Below, in pieces: positions 1 to 6,389 of a stretch of 8,183 nucleotides of DNA. Numbering within the stretch: position 1 is the stretch's first letter; every line of letters begins with the position of its first letter. The stretch covers positions 1 through 8,183 of the forward strand of contig WQUS01000421.1 of assembly GCA_009781965.1 (NCBI GenBank), read 5' to 3'. Source of the stretch: Bacillota bacterium (GTDB lineage Bacteria; Bacillota; Desulfotomaculia; Desulfotomaculales; Desulfallaceae). The position numbers were made by a program, and so were the translations under genes. The notes under the pieces are model-generated. The model was not told where the DNA came from. It made no database searches and worked only from the letters and a program-made list of their open reading frames with translations.

Positions 1-2
1 TG

Positions 3-89
3 GTCGATATTACCCTGCGTATTTGGGTCGCCATTACCACTACAGACTTGTTTTCTGTGTTACAAGGAAAAGCTCTATCTATATATTGA
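3..89 (+). pseudogene. Possible 3' fragment of an MscS-like channel gene (left edge)
   Basis: Reading frame 3 is open from the left edge to a TGA at 87-89 and encodes 28 residues beginning VDITLRIWV. That wording resembles the beta-rich C-terminal domain of small-conductance mechanosensitive (MscS) channels, where a similar strand is followed by an amphipathic stretch and a final strand of about 30 residues. Here the frame stops soon after, so if the resemblance is real the gene end is truncated or frameshifted. Frame 1 is also open from the edge to 159 but reads as low-complexity sequence with no family I recognise. No start codon lies in the window. The assignment rests on a nine-residue resemblance and is weak. 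Confidence 0.25.
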
Positions 90-116
90 ACAACGCTCTC
101 TAAATTTGCTCCCGTT

Positions 117-146
117 ATTATTCTATAAAGAATTATTCTATAAAGA
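117..146. repeat. Exact 15-bp tandem duplication
   Basis: The unit ATTATTCTATAAAGA occurs twice in direct contact, at 117-131 and 132-146. It lies in the AT-rich gap between the left-edge sequence and the rubrerythrin stop. No hairpin with a T-run that would make a convincing terminator was seen here; the only candidate is a weak AAAAG/CTTTT pairing near 159-170. The duplication looks like a replication-slippage product. Confidence 0.8.
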
Positions 147-177
147 GATGGGCTACTGAAAAGAACTTTTTAATTTT

Positions 178-720
178 TTAATAGTGGACGACGTGCAAGG
201 CAAAGTATGACTGGGGATGTGCGCAAACAGGGCACTGCTCCGGCGCTTTCTCCTGGTCTTCAATATGACCGCAGTGGCGGCAGATCCAAACGGTTCTTTC
301 TTTCTCGGCAACAACGGCGCTGTCGTCAATGCTGTGGAGCAATCTGAGATAGCGCTCCTCATGTTCTTTTTCAATCGAACCGACTGATTCAAACAGAAAG
401 GCAATGTCGTCAAAGCCTTCCTCCCTGGCTTCACGGGCCATCCGTTGGTACATGTCCGTCCATTCGCTATGTTCATCGGCCGCCGCCGCTTTAAGATTGG
501 CGACGGTTGAGGGGATGTTGCCGCCGGCAAGCAGTTTGAACCACAGCTTGCCGTGCTCTTTTTCGTTTTCAGCGGTGGCGGCAAAGGTTGCGGCGATCCG
601 CTCGTAACCCTCTTGTTGGGCTTGGGCGGCAAAGTAGGTATACTTGTTGCGGGCCAGGCTCTCGCCGTACAAGGCTTCCAGCAAATTTTTTTCGGTTTTG
701 GTCCCTTTCAGATTGGCCAT
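178..720 (-). CDS. rbr: Rubrerythrin (diiron peroxidase with rubredoxin-like tail)
   Basis: This 180-residue protein is a full-length rubrerythrin, a cytoplasmic non-haem iron enzyme that reduces hydrogen peroxide to water using electrons passed through its rubredoxin centre. The N-terminal ferritin-like four-helix part carries the expected diiron ligands: E20, the ENEKEH motif (E53, H56), acidic residues around 83-86, and the IEKEH motif (E117, H120). The C-terminal part has C147-x2-C150 and C163-x2-C166, which bind a single iron. Start: ATG at 720, preceded by an AAAGGAG ribosome binding site about 8 nt upstream. It begins 33 nt after the stop of the upstream glutamate-synthase-like gene on the same strand, so the two are very likely co-transcribed. 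This fits an anaerobe's peroxide defence. Nothing in the protein looks damaged. Confidence 0.96.
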   Translation of the reverse strand: MANLKGTKTEKNLLEALYGESLARNKYTYFAAQAQQEGYERIAATFAATAENEKEHGKLWFKLLAGGNIPSTVANLKAAAADEHSEWTDMYQRMAREAREEGFDDIAFLFESVGSIEKEHEERYLRLLHSIDDSAVVAEKERTVWICRHCGHIEDQEKAPEQCPVCAHPQSYFALHVVHY

Positions 721-753
721 TTGGACTGCTCCTTTATTGGTTTGCGCCCGGTC

Positions 754-2109
754 TCAGGCGTGGACAATATCAGTAAACTCGGCAATCTCCCGACTGGTAG
801 TGCAAAGATCGTCCAGGCTTAAATCGCGCAAGCGTTGGTGTCCCGTCAAACGGGCATAATCTTTCAGTTCATTGATGGAGACATGTAAAAAATTCGCTAC
901 CCGCCGGGCGGCGGCGTCAATGTCCAATCTTGAGCGCAGCTGAGGATCCTGGGTCGCAATGCCGGCGGGACATTGCCCGGTTTCGCAAATCCGGTATTGC
1001 TGACAGCCCAAAGCCATTAGTCCCGCCGTCGCCACCGCGATCGCATCAGCTCCCATGGCGATGGCTTTGGCAAAATCCGAGGACACGCGCAGGCCGCCGG
1101 TGATCACCAGAGCAATGTCAGACTGTACGGCATCGAGATATTTACGCGCTCTGTGCAGGGCGTAAATCGTCGGCACACTGGCGGTATCCTTGAGAAACTT
1201 CGGGCTTGCCCCGGTCGCGCCGCCGCGGCCGTCAATGGTAATAAAGTCCGGTGCGGCGTAGACGCAAAAAGCCAGATCCTGCTCAATCCTGCCCGCCGCG
1301 ATTTTGATCCCCACCGGCCGTCCATCAGAATCGGTACGTATTTGGTCCACCAGTTTTTTCAGGTCGTCCTTGGAGTTGACAGCATTGAATTTGGCCGGGC
1401 TGTGGATATCCTCGCCAATTGCTTTGCCTCGCAGGGCGGCAATTTCGGCGGTCACTTTTTCGCCGGGGAGATGTCCGCCCAGTCCCGGCTTGGTAGCTTG
1501 GCCAATCTTGATTTCGATGGCGTCCGCCTGGCGGAGATTTTCGGGGGTGACGCTGTAAAGGTTGGGTACATATTCAAATATGTATTGATAAGCCGCGGCC
1601 CTTTCGGCCGGCAGGATACCGCCTTCGCCGCTGCACATGGCCGTTTTGGCCAGCGCGCTTCCTTTGGCCAGGGCGATTTTTGCCTCCCGGGAAAGGGCGC
1701 CGAAGGACATATGGGAAATATAGACCGGACTGGTCAAAACCAGCGGTTTCCTGGCGTGGCGGCCGATAACTGTTACCGTATCCACCTCGGCAAAATGCTC
1801 CACAGGCATGGGATCAAGCTGGGCCCCCAGGAGCAGGATGTCGTCCCAGCCCGGCACAACATTTTTGAGCCCCATCCCTTCGATAATGGATGCGCCGGTT
1901 ACAGCCATTTGATGGATTTCGGTCATGTACCGGATGCTGTCGTCCGTTCGCAAAAGATAGGCCGGATAGGCCACATTGTCGGAGGCGAATTCTTCCAGCA
2001 GCGACTCGGAGGCGTTGCACATCGGGCAGCGCAGGGTGCCGTCTTCTCCGATGGCCGCTTCGCTTTCATCAAATTCGTAACCGCATACCCGGCATTTAAA
2101 TCTCCGCAT
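754..2109 (-). CDS. FMN-binding glutamate synthase-like protein with N-terminal rubredoxin-like domain
   Basis: This 451-residue protein has the FMN/Fe-S domain of the glutamate synthase large subunit (GltB) but lacks the amidotransferase domain. Visible features are a small metal-binding head (C6-x2-C9 and C28-x2-C31); an SFGALS motif (135-140); the FMN-barrel signature KIGQATKPGLGGHLP (201-215); GRGGATGASP (294-303); ITGGLR (336-341); and the [3Fe-4S] ligands C369-x5-C375-x4-C380. Stand-alone proteins of this type are annotated as glutamate synthase-related, and their true substrate is often unknown; the rubredoxin-like head suggests electron delivery to the flavin. I chose the ATG at 2109 because it puts the cysteine head at the N-terminus and has a purine-rich stretch (AAGAAGGGCAGGGA) upstream. 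An ATG at 2154 would add 15 residues but lacks a ribosome binding site. Rubrerythrin follows 33 nt downstream, suggesting a redox operon. Confidence 0.9.
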   Translation of the reverse strand: MRRFKCRVCGYEFDESEAAIGEDGTLRCPMCNASESLLEEFASDNVAYPAYLLRTDDSIRYMTEIHQMAVTGASIIEGMGLKNVVPGWDDILLLGAQLDPMPVEHFAEVDTVTVIGRHARKPLVLTSPVYISHMSFGALSREAKIALAKGSALAKTAMCSGEGGILPAERAAAYQYIFEYVPNLYSVTPENLRQADAIEIKIGQATKPGLGGHLPGEKVTAEIAALRGKAIGEDIHSPAKFNAVNSKDDLKKLVDQIRTDSDGRPVGIKIAAGRIEQDLAFCVYAAPDFITIDGRGGATGASPKFLKDTASVPTIYALHRARKYLDAVQSDIALVITGGLRVSSDFAKAIAMGADAIAVATAGLMALGCQQYRICETGQCPAGIATQDPQLRSRLDIDAAARRVANFLHVSINELKDYARLTGHQRLRDLSLDDLCTTSREIAEFTDIVHA

Positions 2110-2265
2110 TGACAGTCCCTGCCCTTCTTGATGATGTATTTTTACCGCGAGCATTGGAGCAAGTATCTTAGCGCTTATTTTATTATTTTGACACAGGTTA
2201 ATGTTTTTTTAAAGATATTTTTGAATCTTTTTGAGGCTAATACAGCAATGATAAAGTTTTTTTGC

Positions 2266-2295
2266 TTGCATTTTCCGGCGCAATATACGTATAAT
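2266..2295 (+). promoter_or_regulatory. Sigma-70-type promoter of the AbrB-like gene
   Basis: A -35 box TTGCAT (2266-2271) and a perfect -10 box TATAAT (2290-2295) are separated by 18 bp. They lie about 60 nt upstream of the antitoxin ATG at 2355. The region 2110-2354 is AT-rich and divergent, so it must also hold the minus-strand promoter of the glutamate synthase-like operon; I could not pick that one out with confidence. Confidence 0.7.
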
Positions 2296-2337
2296 AAAAT
2301 TACGGTAGGAATAATCGGAATTGTGCTGCCAAATCTA

Positions 2338-2346
2338 ACAAAGGAG
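2338..2346 (+). promoter_or_regulatory. Ribosome binding site of the AbrB-like gene
   Basis: ACAAAGGAG lies 8 nt upstream of the ATG at 2355. This strong site fixes the start of the antitoxin. Confidence 0.8.
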
Positions 2347-2354
2347 TATCCGCC

Positions 2355-2624
2355 ATGAATATTCCACTTATTGATAGCGCGAAAGTGCTGCCGAAAGGCC
2401 AAATCACTATACCCAAAGACATTCGGGAACATTTAAAAATTAATGTTGGAGATAGGCTCACGCTCGTATGCGAAGAAGACCGCTTGGTTCTGATGAACTC
2501 GGCTACATTTGCGTTGAAAGAATTTCAAAAGGCAATGGAGGGGGAAGCCGAGAAAGCGGGACTACATTCCGACGACGATGTTGTAGCGCTGATTGCGAAA
2601 ATGCGGCGCGGGGAAGAAATATGA
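2355..2624 (+). CDS. AbrB/MazE/SpoVT-type antitoxin, apparently orphaned
   Basis: This 89-residue protein begins with a swapped-hairpin AbrB/SpoVT DNA-binding domain. The core VLPKGQITIPKDIREHL (11-27) followed by VGDRL (31-35) is nearly canonical. Residues 54-89 form a charged, probably helical tail containing DDVVALIAKMRRGEE, of the sort that wraps around a PIN-domain toxin in VapBC-like pairs; this family commonly sits directly upstream of a PIN-family toxin gene. The expected role is toxin neutralisation and autorepression of the promoter at 2266-2295. Its TGA overlaps the ATG of the next ORF (ATGA, 2621-2624), the coupling typical of toxin-antitoxin pairs. That ORF ends after 19 codons, so the partner seems lost. 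A free-standing transcription regulator is the main alternative. Confidence 0.88.
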   Translation: MNIPLIDSAKVLPKGQITIPKDIREHLKINVGDRLTLVCEEDRLVLMNSATFALKEFQKAMEGEAEKAGLHSDDDVVALIAKMRRGEEI

Positions 2625-2680
2625 GATGTTTTATAGGGAGTGTTTTTTTCTCATTGTCAGACGTTTTTATTTGGGTTTAA
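2621..2680 (+). pseudogene. Remnant of a PIN-domain (VapC-like) toxin gene
   Basis: A 19-codon ORF starts at an ATG that overlaps the antitoxin stop (ATGA) and ends with TAA at 2678-2680. Its first residues, MRCFIGSVFFS, align by eye with the start of PIN-family toxins, of the general form MR-x-F-I-D-T/S-N-V-F-I/F-S. The alignment needs the catalytic Asp changed to Gly and one codon (Asn) missing. PIN toxins are about 130-140 residues, so nearly the whole domain is absent. The last 14 nt overlap the 3' end of the convergent SIR2-NB-ARC-TPR gene, so the toxin body was probably lost when the sequence beyond was replaced. A GGGGAAG stretch inside the antitoxin could still serve as a ribosome binding site. 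The alternative is that this is a chance short ORF. Confidence 0.5.
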
Positions 2681-5459
2681 TATTAATGGCGCCTATATTA
2701 TTTTGCACTATTTTTGTATAAGGATGATCTTTGCCAAGCTTATTTGCAAAGATCGCCAAAGCTTTCCGGTACCATTCCAAGGCCTTGTCATATTCGCCCT
2801 GGTTTCGGTATACGATCGCGATATTATTGTAAGTTGAGGCGGTGGAGGGATGCTCCGTGCCCAACACCTTCTCGCTGATCGCCAAAGCTTTCCGGTACCA
2901 TTCCAATGCCTTGTCATATTCGCCCTGGTCTTGGTATACGTTCGCGATGTTATTGTAAGTTGAGGCGGTGGAGGGATGCTCCGTGCCCAACACCTTCTCG
3001 CGGATCGCCAAAGCTTTCCGGAGCCATTCCAAGGCCTTGTCATATTCGCCCTGGACTTGGTATACGCTCGCGATATTATTGTAAGTTGAAGCGGTGTCGG
3101 GATGCTCCGTGCCCAACACCTGCTCTTTGATCGCCAAAGCTTTTCGGTACCATTCCAAGGCCTTGTCGTATTCGCCCTGGTTTGTATATACTAAGCCGAT
3201 GTTGTTGTAAGTTGAGGCGGTGGAGGGATGCTCCGTGCCCAATACCTTCTCGCTGATCGCCAAAGCTTTCCGGTATAACTCCAATGCCTTTACGTAACGC
3301 GCAATTTCATCATAACCATAGCCGAGCCAAAAGCACATAGATGCCGCTCGTATTTGCGCTTTTTCATCATACGGATAGACATTTTTATAATAGTCAGCTG
3401 CCATCTCTCCGTGACCGGCTATTCTCTCAAATAAAACCCGGGCGGCGCGTTCGCTGCCATACTCATCCGGTACAGCAGCATACAAAACGTTAAAACAGCA
3501 ATCCAAGAAGGTGTTGTCGGCATCTTTTTTCAGCGTTTCCCGGACGACTTCCTGCACCAGACGGTGGATGCTGATTAAGTCGTTATCCTTTTCATCCCGT
3601 TCAATAAGCGAGTATTGCCGCAATAAAACAACCGCGTCGTCAATTTGCAGGCCCGTCAGTATCGCCTGCAAATCCTCGGGCATTACCCCGCGATGCTCCT
3701 TAAAAACATCCAGCGGGATATTATTGGCGTCGGTATAAGCAAATACTTTAAACAGTCTGTTGACTGACCGGTTATTCTCCTCCAGGGCGGCAAAGGAAGC
3801 TTGCCAGGTGGTGGTGACAATTTCTTTGTAATAGGCTTCATCCGGCTTGGCGTAGTTTCTCTGCATGATTTCTGCCAACCCATGATCGGAGAGTATCTTT
3901 AAATATTCTGCAAATGACCGGCCTGTGTGCAGCATATAGGCGGCGGCTTGCTCCAGGGCCAGGGGCAAATAACCAAGCCGCTGAGCCACTTCATCAACCT
4001 TAGCCCAAGTGTCTGGCCGCTCTTGCCGGCCGGTACGTTTCAGCAATAAATCCCGCGCGTCTGACGCCAACAGCAGCGGTAAACCAAAGGTAGGCCGGCC
4101 GCTCCAAGCAGCGTTGCGGGTGGTTAAAAGCACATGGCCGCGCTGTTCTGCCGGGGGCAGATACCCGGCTATAATCTCTGGGTTCGCCGGGTCGTCAAAG
4201 ATAAGTAACCGGTGCGGATGTGTCTTTAACCAATCCTGCCAGCGATAGAGCAATTCCTCCGGTTTTAATTCAGCTGTTTGCCCTTCGTTAAGAACGCCAA
4301 CTTGAACCAGAATAGTCCGGCAGTCCGTCGCTATGCTCAATCCGTTTGCCGCGTTTAGCCACCATACTCCGTCCGGGTAGCGGTCTAAATGGCGGTAAGC
4401 GTACTCCAAGGCGGTTTGAGTCTTGCCAACCCCGCCCAAACCAGTGATAACCCTGGTTAGGTGCGGACTGCCGGCAAAGCTGTTCTGCAACTCGTTAAGT
4501 TGATCAGCCCGACCTGTGAAGTAGTCGTTCCGCGGGCGCAGGTTATGGTTATGGAGCGGTTTGCCGCCGCCGGTATCTATAGCCAGCTGCTCCAGGATAA
4601 TGCGGACCGCTTCGTGTTTTTTATTGCTTGCGCCGCTGTCGTATAAGATGGGGAGAATATGCATCTTGTTTAAATGGCGCCGTTTTTCCCGGCGCTGCTC
4701 CGGGGCGCAGTTGATGATGGCAAAATGCTCGATGCCTGCGCCTGCCGGTTGGCGAATCATTTCCGCCCAGTGTTTGACGGTATAGTCGTCTTGCAGGCTG
4801 CAGCCTAAAAAAAGAACCGTTTGCCCGGTAAGGATGTTCTCCAATGCACTGATGACGGCCGTTTTTTCGCCTGTATCAGGTAAGTATGCTCTGTTATAGG
4901 ACTCCCGGGTGAAGATAATATTTTCAGGGTCAGTGACGCAACCGTGCAGCTTAAAGATTATGTTCCTGCCGGTTTGCATGGCGCGATTAAGCTGACCGTT
5001 GCGGCCGGGGTAGTAAACCGGGACGGCGGAAGGATAAAGGTGCTCCAATAGCCGGTCGAAGTTGGTGGTTACAACCACGTCGCGAAAGAGTTCCGGCAAT
5101 AGACCGACAGCTTCACTCCGCATCCGGTTTTTAATACTGTGCCATTCGGCTGCAGTGTATTGCTCCCCAAAAGCGTTTTTAAGATCGTTATAGAAAAGCG
5201 TCTCGTCAAGCGCGGCAAATAACTCCGCCGCCGCATCCAGCGGATCCGCCGGTGGAGTCTTAGGGTTCATGAACTTGGCATATTCGTCCCGCAAAAAGCC
5301 TGTCCAGGTCATAAACCCCGCCGCGGCGGACATCCCCGCGCCAACGAAGGGGATAACCCCTTTATTTTGATAGCGTTGGAGAAGAGCATGATAAACTTCG
5401 CCGTTACGTGGATTATCATAAGCCATTATTTCCTCAAAGGTTAACTTTTCTGTGGTCAT
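2667..5459 (-). CDS. SIR2-NB-ARC-TPR protein, NLR-like (STAND) antiphage defence candidate
   Basis: This 930-residue protein combines three parts. Residues about 30-280 form a SIR2-type domain with the NAD-loop GAGMS (40-44), TTNFD (N133), KLHG (H172) and FLGCSLQDDY, so the residues expected for NAD+ hydrolysis are present. Residues about 310-510 form an NB-ARC/STAND NTPase with Walker A GLGGVGKT (340-347), Walker B LLIFDD (418-423), TTR (446-448) and a GLPL-like YLPLALEQA (497-505), followed by a winged-helix-like stretch to about 640. Residues about 706-930 are TPR helices, most in 42-residue near-identical units. In known SIR2-STAND defence proteins the C-terminal repeats sense the invader, NTP-dependent assembly follows, and SIR2 then depletes NAD+. 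By analogy this is a single-gene abortive-infection system. ATG 5459 was chosen; GTG 5468 and ATG 5426 (the latter with GAGG 5 nt upstream) are alternatives. The 5' region has only a weak promoter-like TATAGT. Confidence 0.92.
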   Translation of the reverse strand: MTTEKLTFEEIMAYDNPRNGEVYHALLQRYQNKGVIPFVGAGMSAAAGFMTWTGFLRDEYAKFMNPKTPPADPLDAAAELFAALDETLFYNDLKNAFGEQYTAAEWHSIKNRMRSEAVGLLPELFRDVVVTTNFDRLLEHLYPSAVPVYYPGRNGQLNRAMQTGRNIIFKLHGCVTDPENIIFTRESYNRAYLPDTGEKTAVISALENILTGQTVLFLGCSLQDDYTVKHWAEMIRQPAGAGIEHFAIINCAPEQRREKRRHLNKMHILPILYDSGASNKKHEAVRIILEQLAIDTGGGKPLHNHNLRPRNDYFTGRADQLNELQNSFAGSPHLTRVITGLGGVGKTQTALEYAYRHLDRYPDGVWWLNAANGLSIATDCRTILVQVGVLNEGQTAELKPEELLYRWQDWLKTHPHRLLIFDDPANPEIIAGYLPPAEQRGHVLLTTRNAAWSGRPTFGLPLLLASDARDLLLKRTGRQERPDTWAKVDEVAQRLGYLPLALEQAAAYMLHTGRSFAEYLKILSDHGLAEIMQRNYAKPDEAYYKEIVTTTWQASFAALEENNRSVNRLFKVFAYTDANNIPLDVFKEHRGVMPEDLQAILTGLQIDDAVVLLRQYSLIERDEKDNDLISIHRLVQEVVRETLKKDADNTFLDCCFNVLYAAVPDEYGSERAARVLFERIAGHGEMAADYYKNVYPYDEKAQIRAASMCFWLGYGYDEIARYVKALELYRKALAISEKVLGTEHPSTASTYNNIGLVYTNQGEYDKALEWYRKALAIKEQVLGTEHPDTASTYNNIASVYQVQGEYDKALEWLRKALAIREKVLGTEHPSTASTYNNIANVYQDQGEYDKALEWYRKALAISEKVLGTEHPSTASTYNNIAIVYRNQGEYDKALEWYRKALAIFANKLGKDHPYTKIVQNNIGAINIKPK
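2670..3281 (-). repeat. Tandem 126-bp TPR-coding repeat array
   Basis: Four full 126-bp units and a degenerate fifth encode successive TPRs at the C-terminus of the SIR2-NB-ARC-TPR protein. The shared anchor GATCGCCAAAGC recurs at 2751, 2877, 3003, 3129 and 3255, exactly 126 bp apart. The block VLGTEHPSTASTYNNI is almost unchanged between units. Differences cluster at the two residues after NNI, at the two after VY, and at the residue after ALAI. The terminal unit, nearest the stop, has diverged (LGKDHPYTKIVQNN). Because the period is a multiple of three, unit gain or loss keeps the frame. The pattern indicates recent duplication or ongoing homogenisation. Confidence 0.95.
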
Positions 5460-5468
5460 AGGCAACAC

Positions 5469-5598
5469 CGCGTCTAAGTGGATTGGATACTATTTGTTTA
5501 CTATATTGTTTGCTGGCAGATGGCGGCGGCATAGAGCCAGACAGCGAGCCAGGCAGCCGACTTGGTGCAACTGGCCGGTTGCCAACAGGCAGGGCAAA
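5469..5598. other. Intergenic region upstream of the SIR2-NB-ARC-TPR gene
   Basis: This 130-bp gap separates the FMN reductase-like stop from the SIR2 gene start; both genes are on the minus strand. On the minus strand it contains a TATAGT box, in an AT-rich patch around 5485-5515, that could be a -10 element, but I see no good -35. No AGGAGG-like site precedes the GTG 5468 or ATG 5459 starts. I see no clear rho-independent terminator for the upstream gene, so read-through is possible. Confidence 0.4.
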
Positions 5599-6156
5599 TC
5601 AGTTGTTTTGGATAAAACTGATAAAGGCCTGAGCCTGTTTTTCCAGATAAGGCGCGCTGGTCGTCAAAGTCAGCCGTCCATTCTGGTCTGTTTGCTGTTG
5701 GGCGCTTGGTATGGTAAGGCGGGGCTGATTCATGACCTTCATATTCAGAAAACTGATGAGGGTGACGAGATGGTCCTGGGCGATGCCCGTTCCGGACATG
5801 CCTGGCGTAATGCCGCTGATTGCCGCCGGCTTACCGTTCAGCACTTGCGGCTCGCTGGCGCTGATTGGCCGGGACAGCCAATCGAGCAGGTTTTTCAGGA
5901 CGCCGGGGAAAAAGTGATTGTATTCCGGCGTAAAAAACCAAATCCCGGCGGCGGATTTAACAATCGCCCGGACGCGGCTGACGGCTTCCGGCGCGGGATG
6001 TTCGATATCCTGGTTCATCAGCGGAACGTCGGCGTAGTCCAGCAGCTGAAAGTCCGCCTGGGTTCCGATGATCCGCCCTGCCTCCATAGCTAATTGACGG
6101 TTGTAGGAGTCACGTCTCAGCGAGCCGACAATGGCTGCTATTTTGATTTTTTCCAT
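5599..6156 (-). CDS. NADPH-dependent FMN reductase family protein
   Basis: This 185-residue protein has the flavodoxin-like fold of the NADPH-dependent FMN reductase family (ArsH/YieF/ChrR/SsuE relatives). These cytoplasmic enzymes bind FMN and reduce flavin, quinones or other acceptors with NAD(P)H. The phosphate-binding loop GSLRRDSYNR (11-20) and the signature TPEYN (76-80) followed by PGVLKNLLDWLSRP (84-97) are clear, and the length is normal. Start: ATG at 6156, with an AGGAAAGGA stretch about 10 nt upstream. It precedes the SIR2-NB-ARC-TPR gene by 130-139 nt on the same strand. A functional link to that NAD+-consuming protein is possible, but chance adjacency is more likely. The upstream DNA carries a promoter and repeated ACCGTT motifs, suggesting dedicated regulation. 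The physiological substrate cannot be told from sequence. Confidence 0.92.
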   Translation of the reverse strand: MEKIKIAAIVGSLRRDSYNRQLAMEAGRIIGTQADFQLLDYADVPLMNQDIEHPAPEAVSRVRAIVKSAAGIWFFTPEYNHFFPGVLKNLLDWLSRPISASEPQVLNGKPAAISGITPGMSGTGIAQDHLVTLISFLNMKVMNQPRLTIPSAQQQTDQNGRLTLTTSAPYLEKQAQAFISFIQNN

Positions 6157-6181
6157 CTAGCTCATTCCTTTCCTGTTTTTG

Positions 6182-6210
6182 ATTACCGTTCGGTGTTTGT
6201 TGATAGTCAA
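6182..6210 (-). promoter_or_regulatory. Probable promoter of the FMN reductase-like gene, with an overlapping operator-like palindrome
   Basis: On the minus strand TTGACT (6205-6210) and GGTAAT (6182-6187) are 17 bp apart, about 25 nt upstream of the ATG at 6156. The -10 box is overlapped by the palindrome ACCG-TT-CGGT (6185-6194), which shares its half-site with the two arms of the inverted repeat just upstream. This arrangement would suit a repressor. Confidence 0.5.
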
Positions 6211-6221
6211 AGCCCAGGTAT

Positions 6222-6281
6222 GCAAAACCGTTAACCGCGCGCTCATACTCTTTAATAAATCGCTTCGGTTAACGGTTTTGC
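6222..6281. repeat. Perfect 16-bp inverted repeat with 28-nt spacer
   Basis: GCAAAACCGTTAACCG (6222-6237) and its exact reverse complement (6266-6281) flank a 28-nt spacer. Each arm has a GTTAAC core inside ACCGTTAACCG. The repeat lies between the pilin-like gene stop and the FMN reductase promoter. No T-run follows either side, so it is not a standard terminator. It could be a paired operator site or an RNA hairpin. The rest of the 6157-6389 gap holds nothing else I can identify. Confidence 0.9.
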
Positions 6282-6389
6282 GTGTCGCTCAATGCTGAAA
6301 AGTAACGCGTGAACAATAACCCTTTGCCAATCTTTTGCGCCCCATGCTCTGTGAGATCCTGCCCTTTTATGCTTTTACTTTGCTACCCG

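Noticed and set aside
1153..2112. A 319-codon plus-strand ORF
   Set aside because: It lies wholly antisense to the glutamate synthase-like gene, whose protein shows clear family motifs; the antisense product has no recognisable domain. It is a codon-bias shadow.
2188..2216. A perfect TTGACA (2188-2193) as a second plus-strand promoter for the antitoxin
   Set aside because: The sequence 17 bp downstream (AAAGAT) is a poor -10 box, whereas TTGCAT/TATAAT at 2266-2295 is closer and better.
2708..3130. Short ORFs on both strands across the repeat array
   Set aside because: The 126-bp period is divisible by three, so every frame stays open through the repeats; these are by-products of the TPR coding.
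2667..3290. A CRISPR array or other non-coding repeat explanation for the regular spacing
   Set aside because: The units are 126 bp with no unique spacers, are in frame, and encode canonical TPR helices.
5452..6093. A 213-codon plus-strand ORF
   Set aside because: It is antisense to the FMN reductase-like gene, which has strong motifs and a ribosome binding site. No family is recognisable in the plus-strand product.
6222..6281. An invertible DNA switch flanked by the inverted repeat
   Set aside because: The 28-bp spacer is too short to carry a promoter that would flip, and no invertase gene is in the window.
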